From assembly GCA_011800805.1 (NCBI GenBank), contig MPNW01000015.1, positions 146,802 to 210,801 of the forward strand: DNA of 64,000 nucleotides, read 5' to 3'. Positions 1-13,200 of this stretch are shown in pieces. The first letter of the stretch is position 1, and each line of letters starts with the position of its first letter. The stretch is from Hirudo medicinalis. Its lineage: Eukaryota; Annelida; Clitellata; Hirudinida; Hirudinidae. Position numbers and translations under genes: made by a program. The notes beneath the pieces are model-generated. The model ran no database searches and had not been told where the DNA came from. It saw only the letters and a list, made by a program, of their open reading frames with translations.

Positions 1-115
1 AATTATGTCAGCAAATTTAAGGTAATTTTTGACCCCGTCCCTCCCCCTTGTCAACAATTGTCAAACTTCTGAAGACCCCCTTATCAAAAGTTTGTAAAAA
101 TGACACTCCCCATAA
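1..115 (+). repeat. Partial copy of a dispersed repeat (family A)
   Basis: The pyrimidine-rich stretch around 30-90, with a 'ttgtcaacaattgtcaaact' core, closely resembles the core at about 945-964 and, inverted, the block at 27185-27245. It is read as a truncated copy of the same dispersed non-coding repeat. No open frame or terminal structure is visible, and the left end is cut by the window edge. Confidence 0.5.
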
Positions 116-600
116 AATATATTTTGTTTTACAATTTTAATTTGTACCTTGTAACACTGAATTTGTGACTAATTTATTTTGAAAATAAATTAAATAATTG
201 TTAAACCGAATATTATTGTAAATTTTTTTAATGTCAGTTTCTATTATCTTCCCATGGAAAAGTCAAAAGTTTTTTCATTGTAATAATAAGCACCATTCAA
301 TCATTTTGTTGAACTGATAAACCAGACAAATCAACATCATTTTCATATAATCATCCAGCACATAAAATATCAAAATTTTCTCTGCGTGCAATAATCGCCA
401 TCAGCTCTTTCTGTCATGCGCCAGCCAAATCGTTTTAATCGAATTGGCTGAAGGTTTTTTGTTGATAAACAGGTGTTAATTTGTTATGCCCATGATCACA
501 TTGCCGATGTTGTTAACTTCGTTAACATGACTTGTGAACAGGGCTGGCGACAGAAATTTCTCCTAAGCAGTGCTTAGTAGGCACAGCGATCCAGCGGCAG
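116..600. other. AT-rich intergenic sequence, nothing recognised
   Basis: No open frame above background, no splice-supported exon and no recognisable repeat was seen here. It may hold the dynein promoter or an upstream untranslated exon, but nothing in the sequence shows that directly. Confidence 0.4.
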
Positions 601-1015
601 TGGACCCATATGTTATGTCAATTTGGTAATGGAAAAGCAAAAAAAAAAAAAAGATCATGATTGCAAAATTTAAATATTTTAAAACCTGGGTGGGCCCCTA
701 ACAATTACTAGGCCCTTGGGCACTTCACTCCTTCACAGTGGCCATGCTTGTGAAGCAACATTGAGGTTGCAGAATTTGCAAATCCGTTCAAGCAGTGATG
801 TCTGAAAGACTAACAGAAATAACTAAAAAAGACTAAAAGATAAAGACTAAAAAATAATTAATATTATAAGTCCATCTGTTAAAATTTAGATTTTTAAAAA
901 GGAAACTGTTGACGTCAATTAATCTTGAGCTCCCCCCTCCTCCTTGTCAATAATTGTCAAACTTTTTCAAACCCCCTCACCTCCTATTTTGTTGGCATGA
1001 TTTGTGGACGGCCCC
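601..1015 (+). repeat. Dispersed repeat family A, long copy
   Basis: This block shares at least four ordered anchors with an inverted copy at about 27161-27440: the 'gggcccct...aggcccttgggcac' segment (about 690-725), 'ctgttaaaatttagattt' (about 877-895), 'gacgtcaattaatctt' (911-926) and 'tattttgttggcatgattt' (about 984-1003). A shorter third copy lies at about 40030-40110. It has no coding potential. The shared order over about 350 bp shows a real interspersed family; its class is unknown. Confidence 0.7.
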
Positions 1016-1224
1016 TAGCCTTATTATGTCCAGATTTCTGGCGTCAGTTTTTCATTTATGAAATAGCTTTAATTGTTGGAATTGCTCATAAAATTCCTTA
1101 AAAGAAAATATTAATTGGTTAAGTATTGACCCCTTCCACATGAGCTTTGCGCATCGCTGGTATTGAGTTCAACGGCTTTAAACTGTCTGTCATCTATTTG
1201 GTGTGCGTCGGCTTGCATCCAGGA

Positions 1225-4200
1225 ATGGATGGAGGAGGTTTTGGACATAAATGGTTATTATTTATGAGATAGCAACATATATATCAACTCCTGCTTTAGC
1301 ATTTTATGTTTTTGCAGTTAGTAATATCTACGATGCCATTTGTAACTTCTTGAAGTGATTTTGTTGTGCGATAGTATCATTAACTTGTAGAGAAACATGA
1401 TCTTGATTAGTGAAGTAAACGTTTTTTTATTAATAGCAAAACAGAGCAAGACTCAAAGAAGAAATCGAAATTTGTTAGAGGTGGAAGTAAATTGCCACCT
1501 CTTGATACATCATTTTCAAAGACAAATTTTAAAACAAGACGCGCAAGATTTAAAAAAGATGAAATAATCATCAAGGAACAAATGTAAATGGCTTTACTAT
1601 CATGATTTTATGAACAGTTTTTAGCCATGATTTCTTTAAGATTACACATACTTATAGATTAACAGTAATTTACTGTCGAATTATAACATTGCATTTATTT
1701 ATAATAACGCAATTAATCTTCAGTTATCGAAGTGCTGTAGAGGCTTATGAAAAAGTAACAAAATGGAGTGAGCAGAAGCAGAGCAAAATAAAACACATTA
1801 AATACCCTCCAGAAGTAGGTCATTAAGTCTAAATTTCTTTTATTGTTTGCTGAATTTGTTCATATTGCTTAGATGTACAGCAGAGGAAGATTGTTGCGCG
1901 TGAGTATGTTGGTGTAGCCTTTCATTAATGGATTTCAATCACAGAGGAATGAATATTTATTGTTTAGATGAATTATGAAGCCATGAAAACGATCATTGAG
2001 GAGAGCCCCATCACTCCTATGCAGCCTGCCTTATACCAGAGGATTTTGTGCTTGGTGCCCAATAAGCTCAAGTACAATCCCAATGTAAAGGAACTATCAG
2101 ATCAATTAAAAGAAGAGATAGATTATGATTTCATTGAAACCATCAAAAAACTGAATGGTTGGGAGTTTTGTGATGTTTAATATATTATAAGATCATCTAA
2201 TTTATATTTATTTATTTGTTTGATTGAAGTCTGTTGCATGGCTAAGGTTAAGATCATCTAACTTAATGCTTGATTTAGTTCGCATGACTCTTCGTGAGCC
2301 TAAGGATGAAAGTGATGAGGAAGATGATTCAGAGGAGGAAAAGAAACGGGAATCAACGCTGGATGAAAGAAAAAATAAAGTTCAGACTTCACCAAAATGG
2401 CGTGAAAATTATCTCTTGAGTTCTCGCATGCTGAGCAGAAATTTGCACATAACACATTACTGCTTCAGACAGGTTCTGGCCCTATCAGAGAATGTTATCG
2501 GGAAGATGCTCCTGCTAGACTGCAAATCTTACAGGTAAGTAACTGAATGAATAATTGGATGGTAAATGTCAGCTGATGCTTTGATAAACCTCAGTAACAT
2601 AATTTTTCTGATTGAATGGTACTTTGCATGTTTATTATTAACTCATCAATTCGTTTTTATTGTGCTAAGCATCATGGAGTAGCCACAGGGGAGAAAAGGG
2701 GGAAAATGCACCCCTACCCCTGTCAGTTTGCCTCTTGATATTTTTCTAAATCCATATAATTCATAAATAATAATAATTCACAAATAGTTTATTGATCATA
2801 ATAAAGCTCCAGCAAATTAAGAAAGCTTTTGAAACCAATATTTATTTCATATTATAAGTTTTGATAACTAAATTACAAGTGTCTTTAGTGAAATTAATTG
2901 TTTGCTGCCAATCCATCGGTACCATACTTTACTGTTGCAATATTTATGTGCGTATACAAAAATTTGCCCCCTACTCTGACCTATTTTAACATCTTTGACA
3001 CTGCTGAGCATTCAAGTTTACTGTAAAAGAAACCCACAGTAATTTTTATGTTTGTTTTCAAACAATTCAACATTGTATTTTATCTAAAAACTTGATGGGT
3101 TACAAAAATTAATGACAACCCTAATATTATTTAATTTTACAATATTTCAATTGTTTAATTTTATTTTTTGTTTGCAAGGGCCTAAATTGGGCTTGAAATA
3201 TTAATAATAGATGAGATTTACCTAATGAACATTTCCAAATTATTAAGGTCTCTTGGTTGCAAAACATTTGAGCAATTCAAAAGCATAATAACAAAAGGCT
3301 GCAGGGAACAAGAAGATAAAGTTCAAGTGGAGTAAGTGCACTTTTCATTAATGAACATAGGAACAGTTGGAATGTATGGTTACTGCGTGATTAAAAGATG
3401 GGTTCAGGCAATTGTGCAACTCATGTCTGAGAGAAAGGATGCCCATTTGATAAAAACTAAGAAGGTTGAAAGCTTTTTCAATTGCTTGGCAAGTCTAATG
3501 TCAAGAGAGGTAGTTTTTGTTTCGTGGTTTCGATGTCACTTCTTTACTGGGATATTGTGTAATGCAATAAGAGTCAGTTTCATTTGAAATTTTGCAAACT
3601 TTCAAGCCTTTTTCAGATACGCGATTTGCTCACAAGATCCATCCAGGCTTGGGTGGACACATTTGACGAAAGGAACAAGGCATTTTTACCTCTCTTGAAA
3701 ATGGAGTTGATTCTTGACGAGGAGACGAAGATGATGATGTTCTATCCGTACTTTACTGACCTGAAGGAGCTCATTATTTATGCCGTCGAATGTGTTGCTG
3801 AATCTCTGCAAGAAGTAATTAAGTTACTAAGCTCTTTACTTTTTAATCTTTTTGGCTTTCGGCAGAAGACGAATAATAAATTATCAGGTTCCGAAAATAG
3901 TTTCTTGGAATCAGACATCGGGAATCACATATTTGAATTGCCAAGTTCCTCCATCCATCATTAAATCTGCCTGCTTCTATTTGGTTGAATCTATAAATAG
4001 GAATTTTGAAGAACCATGGGCAAGACTCGAAAAATTCAGTAAGATTGTCCTGATTACTCATTTAATCTAACATCTTTCACATCAAAATGCATAACATTTA
4101 AATCAAGTGCAGCTCTGAATGATGTTTTAAAATATTTTTAAGGTATTTCAGTTTTTAAAATATTTATTATGTGCAATTTCAGTGATTTTGACCTATTATT

Positions 4201-7200
4201 AAATTTAAGTTGCTTAATTTGCACAGATCGAGATTACAGTTATTTAGTTAATGGCAATGCAGCTTCTGAAATTGAAGACTTCATTGATTCTGAACATACA
4301 TTTGAAGAATATCAAGAAGTCGGTCCAATTTCGACCTGTCGTTGTTAAGTTGAAACCAAAATACAATAATATTATTCTAAATTTCCTGCAGCTTTATGTA
4401 AAGTACTTGAACATTATGAATGAAATCAAGATGCTCAACATCCAAGAACATTACGACATGGTGGAGCTGGATTGTACTGATCTCAAACTGGGCTTGACAC
4501 AAGCTGTCTTCACTCACATAAAGACAATTCTCAATAAAATGGCTGATGATTTGAGGGAGTTAAACAATGAGTTGAGTTTTGTGGGTTTTTATTTATAGTA
4601 TATTATTTATAATTAACCACTATCTATTTATGTTTGCAGCATCTGCTCTCAGTACCAGAGTATTGCAGATGTTGGTCTTAAAATTCCTGAAACCCTTAAA
4701 GAGCTCATTGACATGCAAACTTACATAGAAAAAGTCAGAAACACCGATATTTTTCAGTTGAATCTGTTGGCCAAAGTAAGATCATTCTCAGTAAAGAAAC
4801 TGAGTTACATTGCCATCATAATCATCTCATTATATGATGGATAATAACATGCAATATAAGTATAAGTGCCCATTTGTAAGCGATGCAAAGGCTATTCATA
4901 ATTTTGCCAGGAGTCATTTAGACGTATCATGTTCATGTTGGATTGTTATATCTTCTCTGAAGATGATTTGGCATTAAACAGCACAGTGCCTTTGTGGCCA
5001 ATCAAGATCAATCCTGTCTTTGATGCTAATGATGAGGTCATATTTATATATTTATTTAATACCTTCAGATGATTGGAATATTTTTTTACATTTCAACCTC
5101 CTCGAAAAATATATTCGGGATCAAAAAATGAATGAATTCCTGTTAAAACAGATTATAGATTTAGCACGTCAAAGGTTTTTTAATTTGCTGAATGAAAGAA
5201 AGGAAAAGCTACTCAGAGATTTGGCAAAGTTAAGAGTGAGGATCGATACTTTCAACGACTACAGTGATATGACCCAACTCGACGACTACTTCAAAGTTGT
5301 CAAGTCTACCATGATGAGAATTGCAGATCATTACAAAGAGAGAGACAAAATAAATGAGGAGGAGGATATGTTTGGCATTGCTGTTTGTTTCTTATTTATG
5401 TATTCAAATATTGTATATTTGTTTTCATAAGATGGAGTAATATTTCAAATGTTAGTGCACAGATTTTCCAGAAATTGCAGAACTCGATGCTTTAGCCCAG
5501 CCTTTCTATAAGTTATTTAATGCTCTTCGGAAATGGATGAAAGCCGAGAAGAGGTGTTTGCCGTTGTTTTTGTTTATTCTTGTGTTTTGCAGTTTTAATG
5601 TAATGATTATTTTGTTGTGACCTAGGTGGATGGATGGAAATTTTAGTGAACTGGTTACTGATCAAATTGATGATGAATCCAAAATTTATTTCAATCTTTT
5701 TACATCCTTGACTAAGGTAAAGTTTCTATTCAGAAGCTTTCAGTATTCACAGTGACTTTGCAGACCATTGATTTGTTACCAGATGTTTAAAACAAACTTT
5801 GAGAAACTTCTTGCTGAGGCAGAATTCAAAAGAATGGAGAAAATGAAGAAAATTAAGAGGAGGAAAAAAGGCAGCACTGATGCTGAGCCATCAATCTTAG
5901 AGGAAGAATTAGAAGAGCTGAGCAAAGTGGCCGAGCCTGCCATTTTACCTATGATTGATGAAGTGTCCAAGCAAATTGAAGAATTTAGAGTTAATACAAG
6001 CTATAAAAAAATCTTACAGAAGAGTTTAGCACTAACAAATATTTTCACCATAGGAAAACATTCCAATCATGAGAATTCTCTGCAACCCAGGATTGAGATC
6101 CAGGCATTGGAAACAGCTCTCTGATATTGTTGGATTTGACATTGAACCAGATTCAGGAACAACTCTAAGAAAAATGCTTAAGTTGCATCTTGAAGAATAC
6201 ACAGAGAAATTTGAAGCAATAAGCGTCGGGGCTTCGAAAGTCAATATCTCCAATTTAATTCACTAAAAATTAGTTTGACATTCTATCTTCTTTTCTAGGA
6301 GCATATGTTGGAAAAGTCTTTGCACAAGATGAAAGAAGAATGGGAGTTTTTAATGTTTGAAATGGCTCACTACAGAGACACAAGCTTCCCCATCTTAGCC
6401 TCCTGTGATGAAATTCAAGCTTTACTTGATGACCACATTGTGAAAACTTTGACTATGAAGGGGTCTGTGTATGTTAAGCCATTTGAGGCAGAACTGATTG
6501 AATGGGAGAAAAAAATCCATTCTATTCAGGACATTATTGATGGATGTCTTAATGTAAGAGTTAAAACCTCATATTTTCTTATCTTACGACATGCCATCAC
6601 AAAAACCGATTGTGAGAGGTGAAATAATTTTAATTAATTCACACTTATTTGCTGCAGGTGCAAGCTCAATGGATGTATCTTGAACCTATATTCTCTTCTG
6701 AGGATATCATGCAACAAATGCCTGATGAGGGAAGAAAGTTCCATGTTGTTGATAAAAATTGGAGGGAAATCATGAATTACGTTGCCAGTGACAAGCGGGT
6801 TACCGACTTAATATTGATTTTCAATTAAACTGACAATGATTGCTTTATTGTTTTATAGTTCACTCGATTTTCTTGCATTTCAGGTTCTTGTGGCTACCGA
6901 TATGCCCGGAATGTTAAAGAAGTTGATTGATTCCAACAGCATTCTCGAGAAGGTCAATCAAGGAATAAATTCTTATCTGGAGAAAAAAAGGCTGTATTTT
7001 CCTAGGTGTGCAATTTCCTTTCAAGTTCCTGGTGTTCTCTGTTTGAAATAATGTCCATTCCAGTGCTTAATGAATCACAAGAGTGGAAAGTTCAAAATAT
7101 GGCTGAATTATTTTTTAGATATGCATATATTGAATCCACTGCAATTTTTATTTTAAGAATGCTTCTTATTTACATCGATAGGTTTTTCTTCCTTTCAAAT

Positions 7201-10200
7201 GACGAAATTCTTGAAATTTTATCTGAGACCAAGGATCCAACGAGGGTTCAGCCTCACCTCAAGAAGTGCTTCGAAGGAATCGAAAGGCTTTTGTTTGATG
7301 ATAAGTTAAACATAAAAGCCATGTTTAGCAGTGATGGTGAGAAGGTCGACTTGATCAAAAACATATCGACAGCCGAAGCTAAAGGATCGGTCGAAAAGTG
7401 GTTGTTGCAAGTTCAGAATGTAATGCTCGCATCCATCAAGCACATCGTCCTCTTGTCGATCGAGGTCCGAGATTATCGCGAGTCTTTAAAATAATTTTTA
7501 TAAATCCTTACCATTTTTTAGGCCTATGCACAAGTTCCAAGAAATCAATGGGTCAAGGAATGGCCCGGGCAAGTAGTTTTGTGTGTTTCGCAAGTATTTT
7601 GGACCCTTGAAGTGCAAGATATCTTCATGAATGAAGAATTTTATTCAACTGGCCTGCAAGACTTTCTTGGTACCCTTGATTTGCAACTGTTGCAAATAAT
7701 TGATTTGGTGCGTGGAGTCCTATCGAAGCAGCAGAGGGTTACACTCGAGTCTCTTGTTGTGATTGATGTTCATGCCAGGTTAAGTTTAAAGTTTATTGAA
7801 GAAATATTTTAGCAACAGGTTTCAATTAAATTATTTCAATGCTGATTATGATTCAATTGTGAAATTATTTGTAGTTGTCTGTTTTGTCAATTCTTAATAG
7901 TAGAGAGGTGGTTATATTCATTTAAGAAATTAAATTCAACTTGTTGGTAAAAGGATTATTTGTGTTGTTTTTATTCTTGCTTTGACAAGTTTAAGACTCT
8001 AAGCTCTAAGATTACTTTTGATTTTTACAGAGACACAATTCAAGAGTTAGTTGAAAAAAATGTCACCAAGGAAACAGATTTTAATTGGGTGGCACAGTTG
8101 AGATATTATTGTGAAGATGATACGGTATATGTCCGAATGATAAGCGCTTCTATCACTTATGCCAACGAGTACCTTGGAAACACGTCTCGGTTTGTTCCTG
8201 TGATAATTTGGCCTACGACAATTTCGAGTTTTGAATTAAGAACTCACATGAGTCTCTTTTGAACCACTTGCAGGTTGGTAATGACACCCCTGACCGATAG
8301 GTGCTACAGAACCTTGATTGGTGCCTACCATATGAACTTGAACGGAGCCCCGGAAGGCCCGGCCGGCACAGGTCTTAAATTCTTCTATGGGGGTCTAAAA
8401 ATGTCTATGCATATTTATTTTTATTGAAAGTCAATTTGTTAAATGTTTGCCAGGTTAAATTGAAAGTATTTTTTGGTTTTTTTTATTGCTTTGCAAGTGT
8501 TTTTTGAGCTACATTTTGTTAAGCTTAGTGGATATTAATGCTGTAAATTGTTGACAATTCTGTCAAGAAACTTTAAACTTTAGACGAGTGGGAGAGGATA
8601 CTTTTCTAGGCTTAACATGAACCTGGAATAATGTCATGTGGAGCACGGGTAATGCGTTGTGATGTGTGGGTCCAGGTATGGAACAGTAGAGAGCAGTTAT
8701 TGTTGATCAAATCAATCAGCTGATCAATTACTATTTTTTACTAATATTTACTAGCTTAAGACTGGTTAATTATGCAAACACTTGGTTTCCTCGAGACAGA
8801 TTAAAGCAGTAAAGTTACAAGCACTGATTCAAAGAAGATAATGACTAAATCTGATATCATGGCTCCTCATCTACATGGCATTTTGTATTGATAAATTATG
8901 GTTGTGATAGCCACAAGCTTTTTTATTTTCTCCGTGAGAGCTCTATAGGATTATATACTTTTTTTATAGACTGGCAAAATAATGTCCTGAAATGTTAGTA
9001 ATGAATTATGCCTTCAGTGGAGAAAAGTTAAGTTAGCCCTTCAACTGTAACCATCGCTGCCTCCCTTTAGTCATAAGTGCTAATTGTGTAATTTAATATA
9101 AATCAGATTATTTTTATTCTCGTCGGAATACATGTTTGCGGTTGTTTTCAGGTAAGACTGAAACAACGAAAGATTTAGCCAAAGCTGTGGCCGTGCAGTG
9201 TCTGGTGTTCAACTGTTCAGATGGCTTGGATTACATTTCCATGGGAAAGGTATGGAGATGTTTGAGTTTGAATGAGGAATAAATAAATTTACTAAAAATA
9301 ACACGACATTGTATGAGGATAAATTGCTTTTGTTGATTTTTTTTTTATAGTTTTTTAAGGGTCTTGCATGTGCAGGTGCCTGGTCTTGTTTTGATGAATT
9401 TAATAGGATTGACCTTGAAGTACTCTCTGTCATTGCTCAACAAGTAGATATATACACTCTTTAACATTTGTGATTTCTCAGTGTTGTGTCAGAATCTTCT
9501 TAAAATTCTTGAAAGTAAAACAAATTTGAATAAAACTGAATTGCAGGATGCAGTTATTTCTTATTAGCAGTCCTTAAAATTTGTTGTTGTAGTGGCTATT
9601 ATTGTTTTGTTTTTTTTCAGATTCTTTGTATTATACGAGCTGTACAGGCTAAAGTAGAAAAATTTGTGTTCGAAGGGACGGAGTTGTCATTCAATCCGAT
9701 GTGCTACATTTGCATAACCATGAACCCCGGTTACGCCGGCCGATCCGAGCTCCCCGATAACCTCAAGGTTTTTATTTTATTTGTGATCGGACGTCTCATT
9801 TTTGTTTTAGCGACAATTTATGCAATTTCTTTAGGTTTTGTTTCGACCGGTAGCCATGATGGTGCCGGACTATGCAATGATAGCAGAAATAAGCTTATAC
9901 TCGTACGGATTCAAAGAGGCCAGGAACTTATCGGTGAAGATAGTGACACTATATAGACTGTGTTCGGAACAGCTTTCTTCGCAGTATCATTATGATTATG
10001 GAATGAGAGCTGTCAAAACTGTGCTCTTGGCAGCAGGAAATATCAAATTGAAATATCCTGAAGAAGATGAAAAAATTTTGGTCTGTCAGAGTGACTATTT
10101 CTGTAGCATCATTGTATTTATATTGATTAAATATGGTTGGATTTTCAATAAGATTAAACATGTTCATCTCTCCAATGACAATTTGATATATTGAAATATG

Positions 10201-13200
10201 AATTTAATCTTCTTGCTTGTTTTTGAAGATGCTCAGATCAATAGTTGATGTAAACTGCCCAAAATTTCTGCTGCAAGACATAGTTCTGTTCAATGGGATT
10301 GTGAGTGACATTTTTCCGGGCGTTAACTTACCTACTCCTGATTACGAGGTGTTCCTCGAAGAAGTCAGAAACGTCTGCGTCAAGAATAACCTTCAACTAG
10401 TTGGATCATTTACAGAAAAAATTATTCAAACATACGAAATGATGATACTTAGACACGGGTTATAAAGAGTTAATTTTATGCCATCTTTTGCTTTAAGGCC
10501 GATTGTTCTTATTACATTGATTGAACTGGGGCTCCAGGTTCATGATGGTTGGCGATCCATTTGGAGGCAAATCAACTGTGCTGAAAACTCTGGCTGAATG
10601 TATGACCAACCTAAATGAAAAGGACCATCCTGAATATGAAAAGGTTTATTACACTGTTATCAATCCAAAGTCAATCACAATGGCTCAACTCTATGGCAAC
10701 TTTGACCTTGTTTCTCATGAGGTTGTAGCTTGGTTAATTTTTAAATTTGTTCTCAATTGCATATTCATATTTGAATATATTTGTTGTTGTTATTAAATGA
10801 AATAGTGGTTCGATGGCGTCGTGGCGAACGTGTTCCGCGATTACAAGATGTCCGAAAAACCCGGTCGAAAGTGGGTCATATTCGACGGTCCCATCGACGC
10901 CGTCTGGATCGAAAACATGAACACGGTGCTCGACGACAACAAGAAATTGTGTCTGACCAGTGGTGAAGTCATTCAAATGTCTCCTGTAATGAGTGTTATT
11001 TTTGAGACTCTTGATTTATCTCAGGCTTCTGTGAGTGTTTTGAGGACTTACTTTTAGAGTCACTAAGCCTTATTAGCATAGATTTAAGTAATGCTCCTAA
11101 ATTCAGCCTGCAACAGTGAGTCGCTGTGGTATGATTTATTTGGAACCGAAAATGCTGGGATGGCAGTCTCTCCTGAAATCCTGGTTAGCAGTGCAAGACA
11201 AACTTTTGTCAGTAGAATATTCTCTGTATATCTACTCTCTCATCACCTGGCTTGTAGATCCCTGTGCAGAATTTATAGCGAAACACTGCAAGGTTTGATT
11301 AATTTCTATTTTGAAGAATTTTTGGTATTTTATTTGCTGGACCAGTCACATCTTTTATCCTTTATGTTGCTGAAGTGAAGTCCATGTTTACAGGATTATA
11401 TTTCAGCAATTGCAATGGTTGTCTAAGATAGCCAAAAGAATATTTAAATAATGCTTTTTCCAGACATACATACCAGTTGGAATTGCCAACCAATTGGTTG
11501 CACTGGTGAACATGATCAAAATGCTTTCTTATGAAGCTTGTAGTGATGTTGATGCATCTGAAAATAAATACTTCAAATCTTGGCTTACAGTGAGTTTTTA
11601 AGGTACTTAACAATGCTTAAAAATCTTTGATTCAATACTTTAATGTTGCCAGGCGTCGATGTTGTTTGCCATTCCTTGGTCGATAGGGGGTTTGTTGGAC
11701 TCTAATGGACGTGAAAAGTTTGACAAGTTTTACAGGGAACTTGTTCTTGGGAACAACGAGGCACATCCATTACCACCCAATATAGATAAAATTAACTATT
11801 TCTTTCCCGAGGAACACTCCTGCTACACCTATTTCTTTGAGGTTAATCTTTAGCGATTAATAATAGTTGTAATTATTCATTGCAATGCGATCGTAAGTCG
11901 TACGTGCCGATCGTTTGCAGCAAAAGGGTCGAGGTTCTTGGAGAACTTGGGCAGAAATAATTGATCAAAACATCGCTGTCAGTGACAAAAAACTGAGCGA
12001 CTTTATAGTGCCTACCGTGGACACGGTCAGATGCAACTTTTTTCTCGATCTCTCCGTACACCACAGACAGTTGAGTTTTAATCTCTTTCTCCATTTGATC
12101 GGGTTCTGCTTATCGTCAATGAACATTTGATGTTAGCATAATTGATGATATTTCCACAGTCCTATGCTATTTGTTGGACCAACTGGGACTGGCAAATCAG
12201 CTTACATTGGTCAAAAGCTGACCAATGATTTGCATTCTGAAAAATTTCTTCCAGTTATAATAAATTTCTCTGCTCAGACCAGTGCCAATCAGTTACAAGT
12301 AAGTAATGTTTTCCTCTATGACTTTCTAAATGTTTAACACTTAATAGTGTCAGCAGCATTATCAATTACTGGCAATTCAATTTAGATATTTAGAATTTAA
12401 ATTTCTGCTTTTTTGTTTATAATAATTATTTAAAATAATAGGTCATAGGTTATGATGCAACATAACACAAAATATATACAAAATATAAAGTATACATATA
12501 AGGGAGTTAATGAAGTTCAATATGTTTATTGTTATTTTATGGTTATATATTTCTTGGTAGAATCTGGTGCTGCTGAAGATGCAAAAACTGAGGAAGGGCA
12601 TGTACGGTCCCCCACCAGGTAAGCTGGCGGTAATCTTTATTGACGACATGAACATGCCAGCCTTGGAAATCTACGGTGCTCAGCCTCCTATTGAGCTACT
12701 GAGACAATATCTTGATGTGAAGCACTGGTATTATGTTTATTGTTGATAGAATCGAGTCATAATAATTAGTAGCACATCATAAAAGTAGTCAATTTTATCA
12801 CAGTAGAGTTGAGTAGGGACTTAAGTTGCAGCACATTGCCTATTGATGATGTATATTGAGACTATGCATGTTTCCAGGTATGATTTGAAAGACACTTCTA
12901 AGGTTTACCTGAGTGACATTATGCTGATCGGAGCTATGGGGCCACCAGGTGGTGGGAGGAATCCCCTGAACGAGAGATTTACTCGACATTTCATCAACAT
13001 CTCCGTTAACCCTTTCCAGGATGAGACTATGATCAGAATCTTTTCTGTCATCATGGCCCACTTTTTTAGAGTAGGTTTTAAAGACCACTTGCTCGTTCAT
13101 AGCTATCACATCTTAATATTCCTGGGTTTTGTAAGCACTAAGATTTTTTCTAGGCAAAAACTTTTCCTGTTGAGTTTTATGGATTGGGAAACGAACTTGT

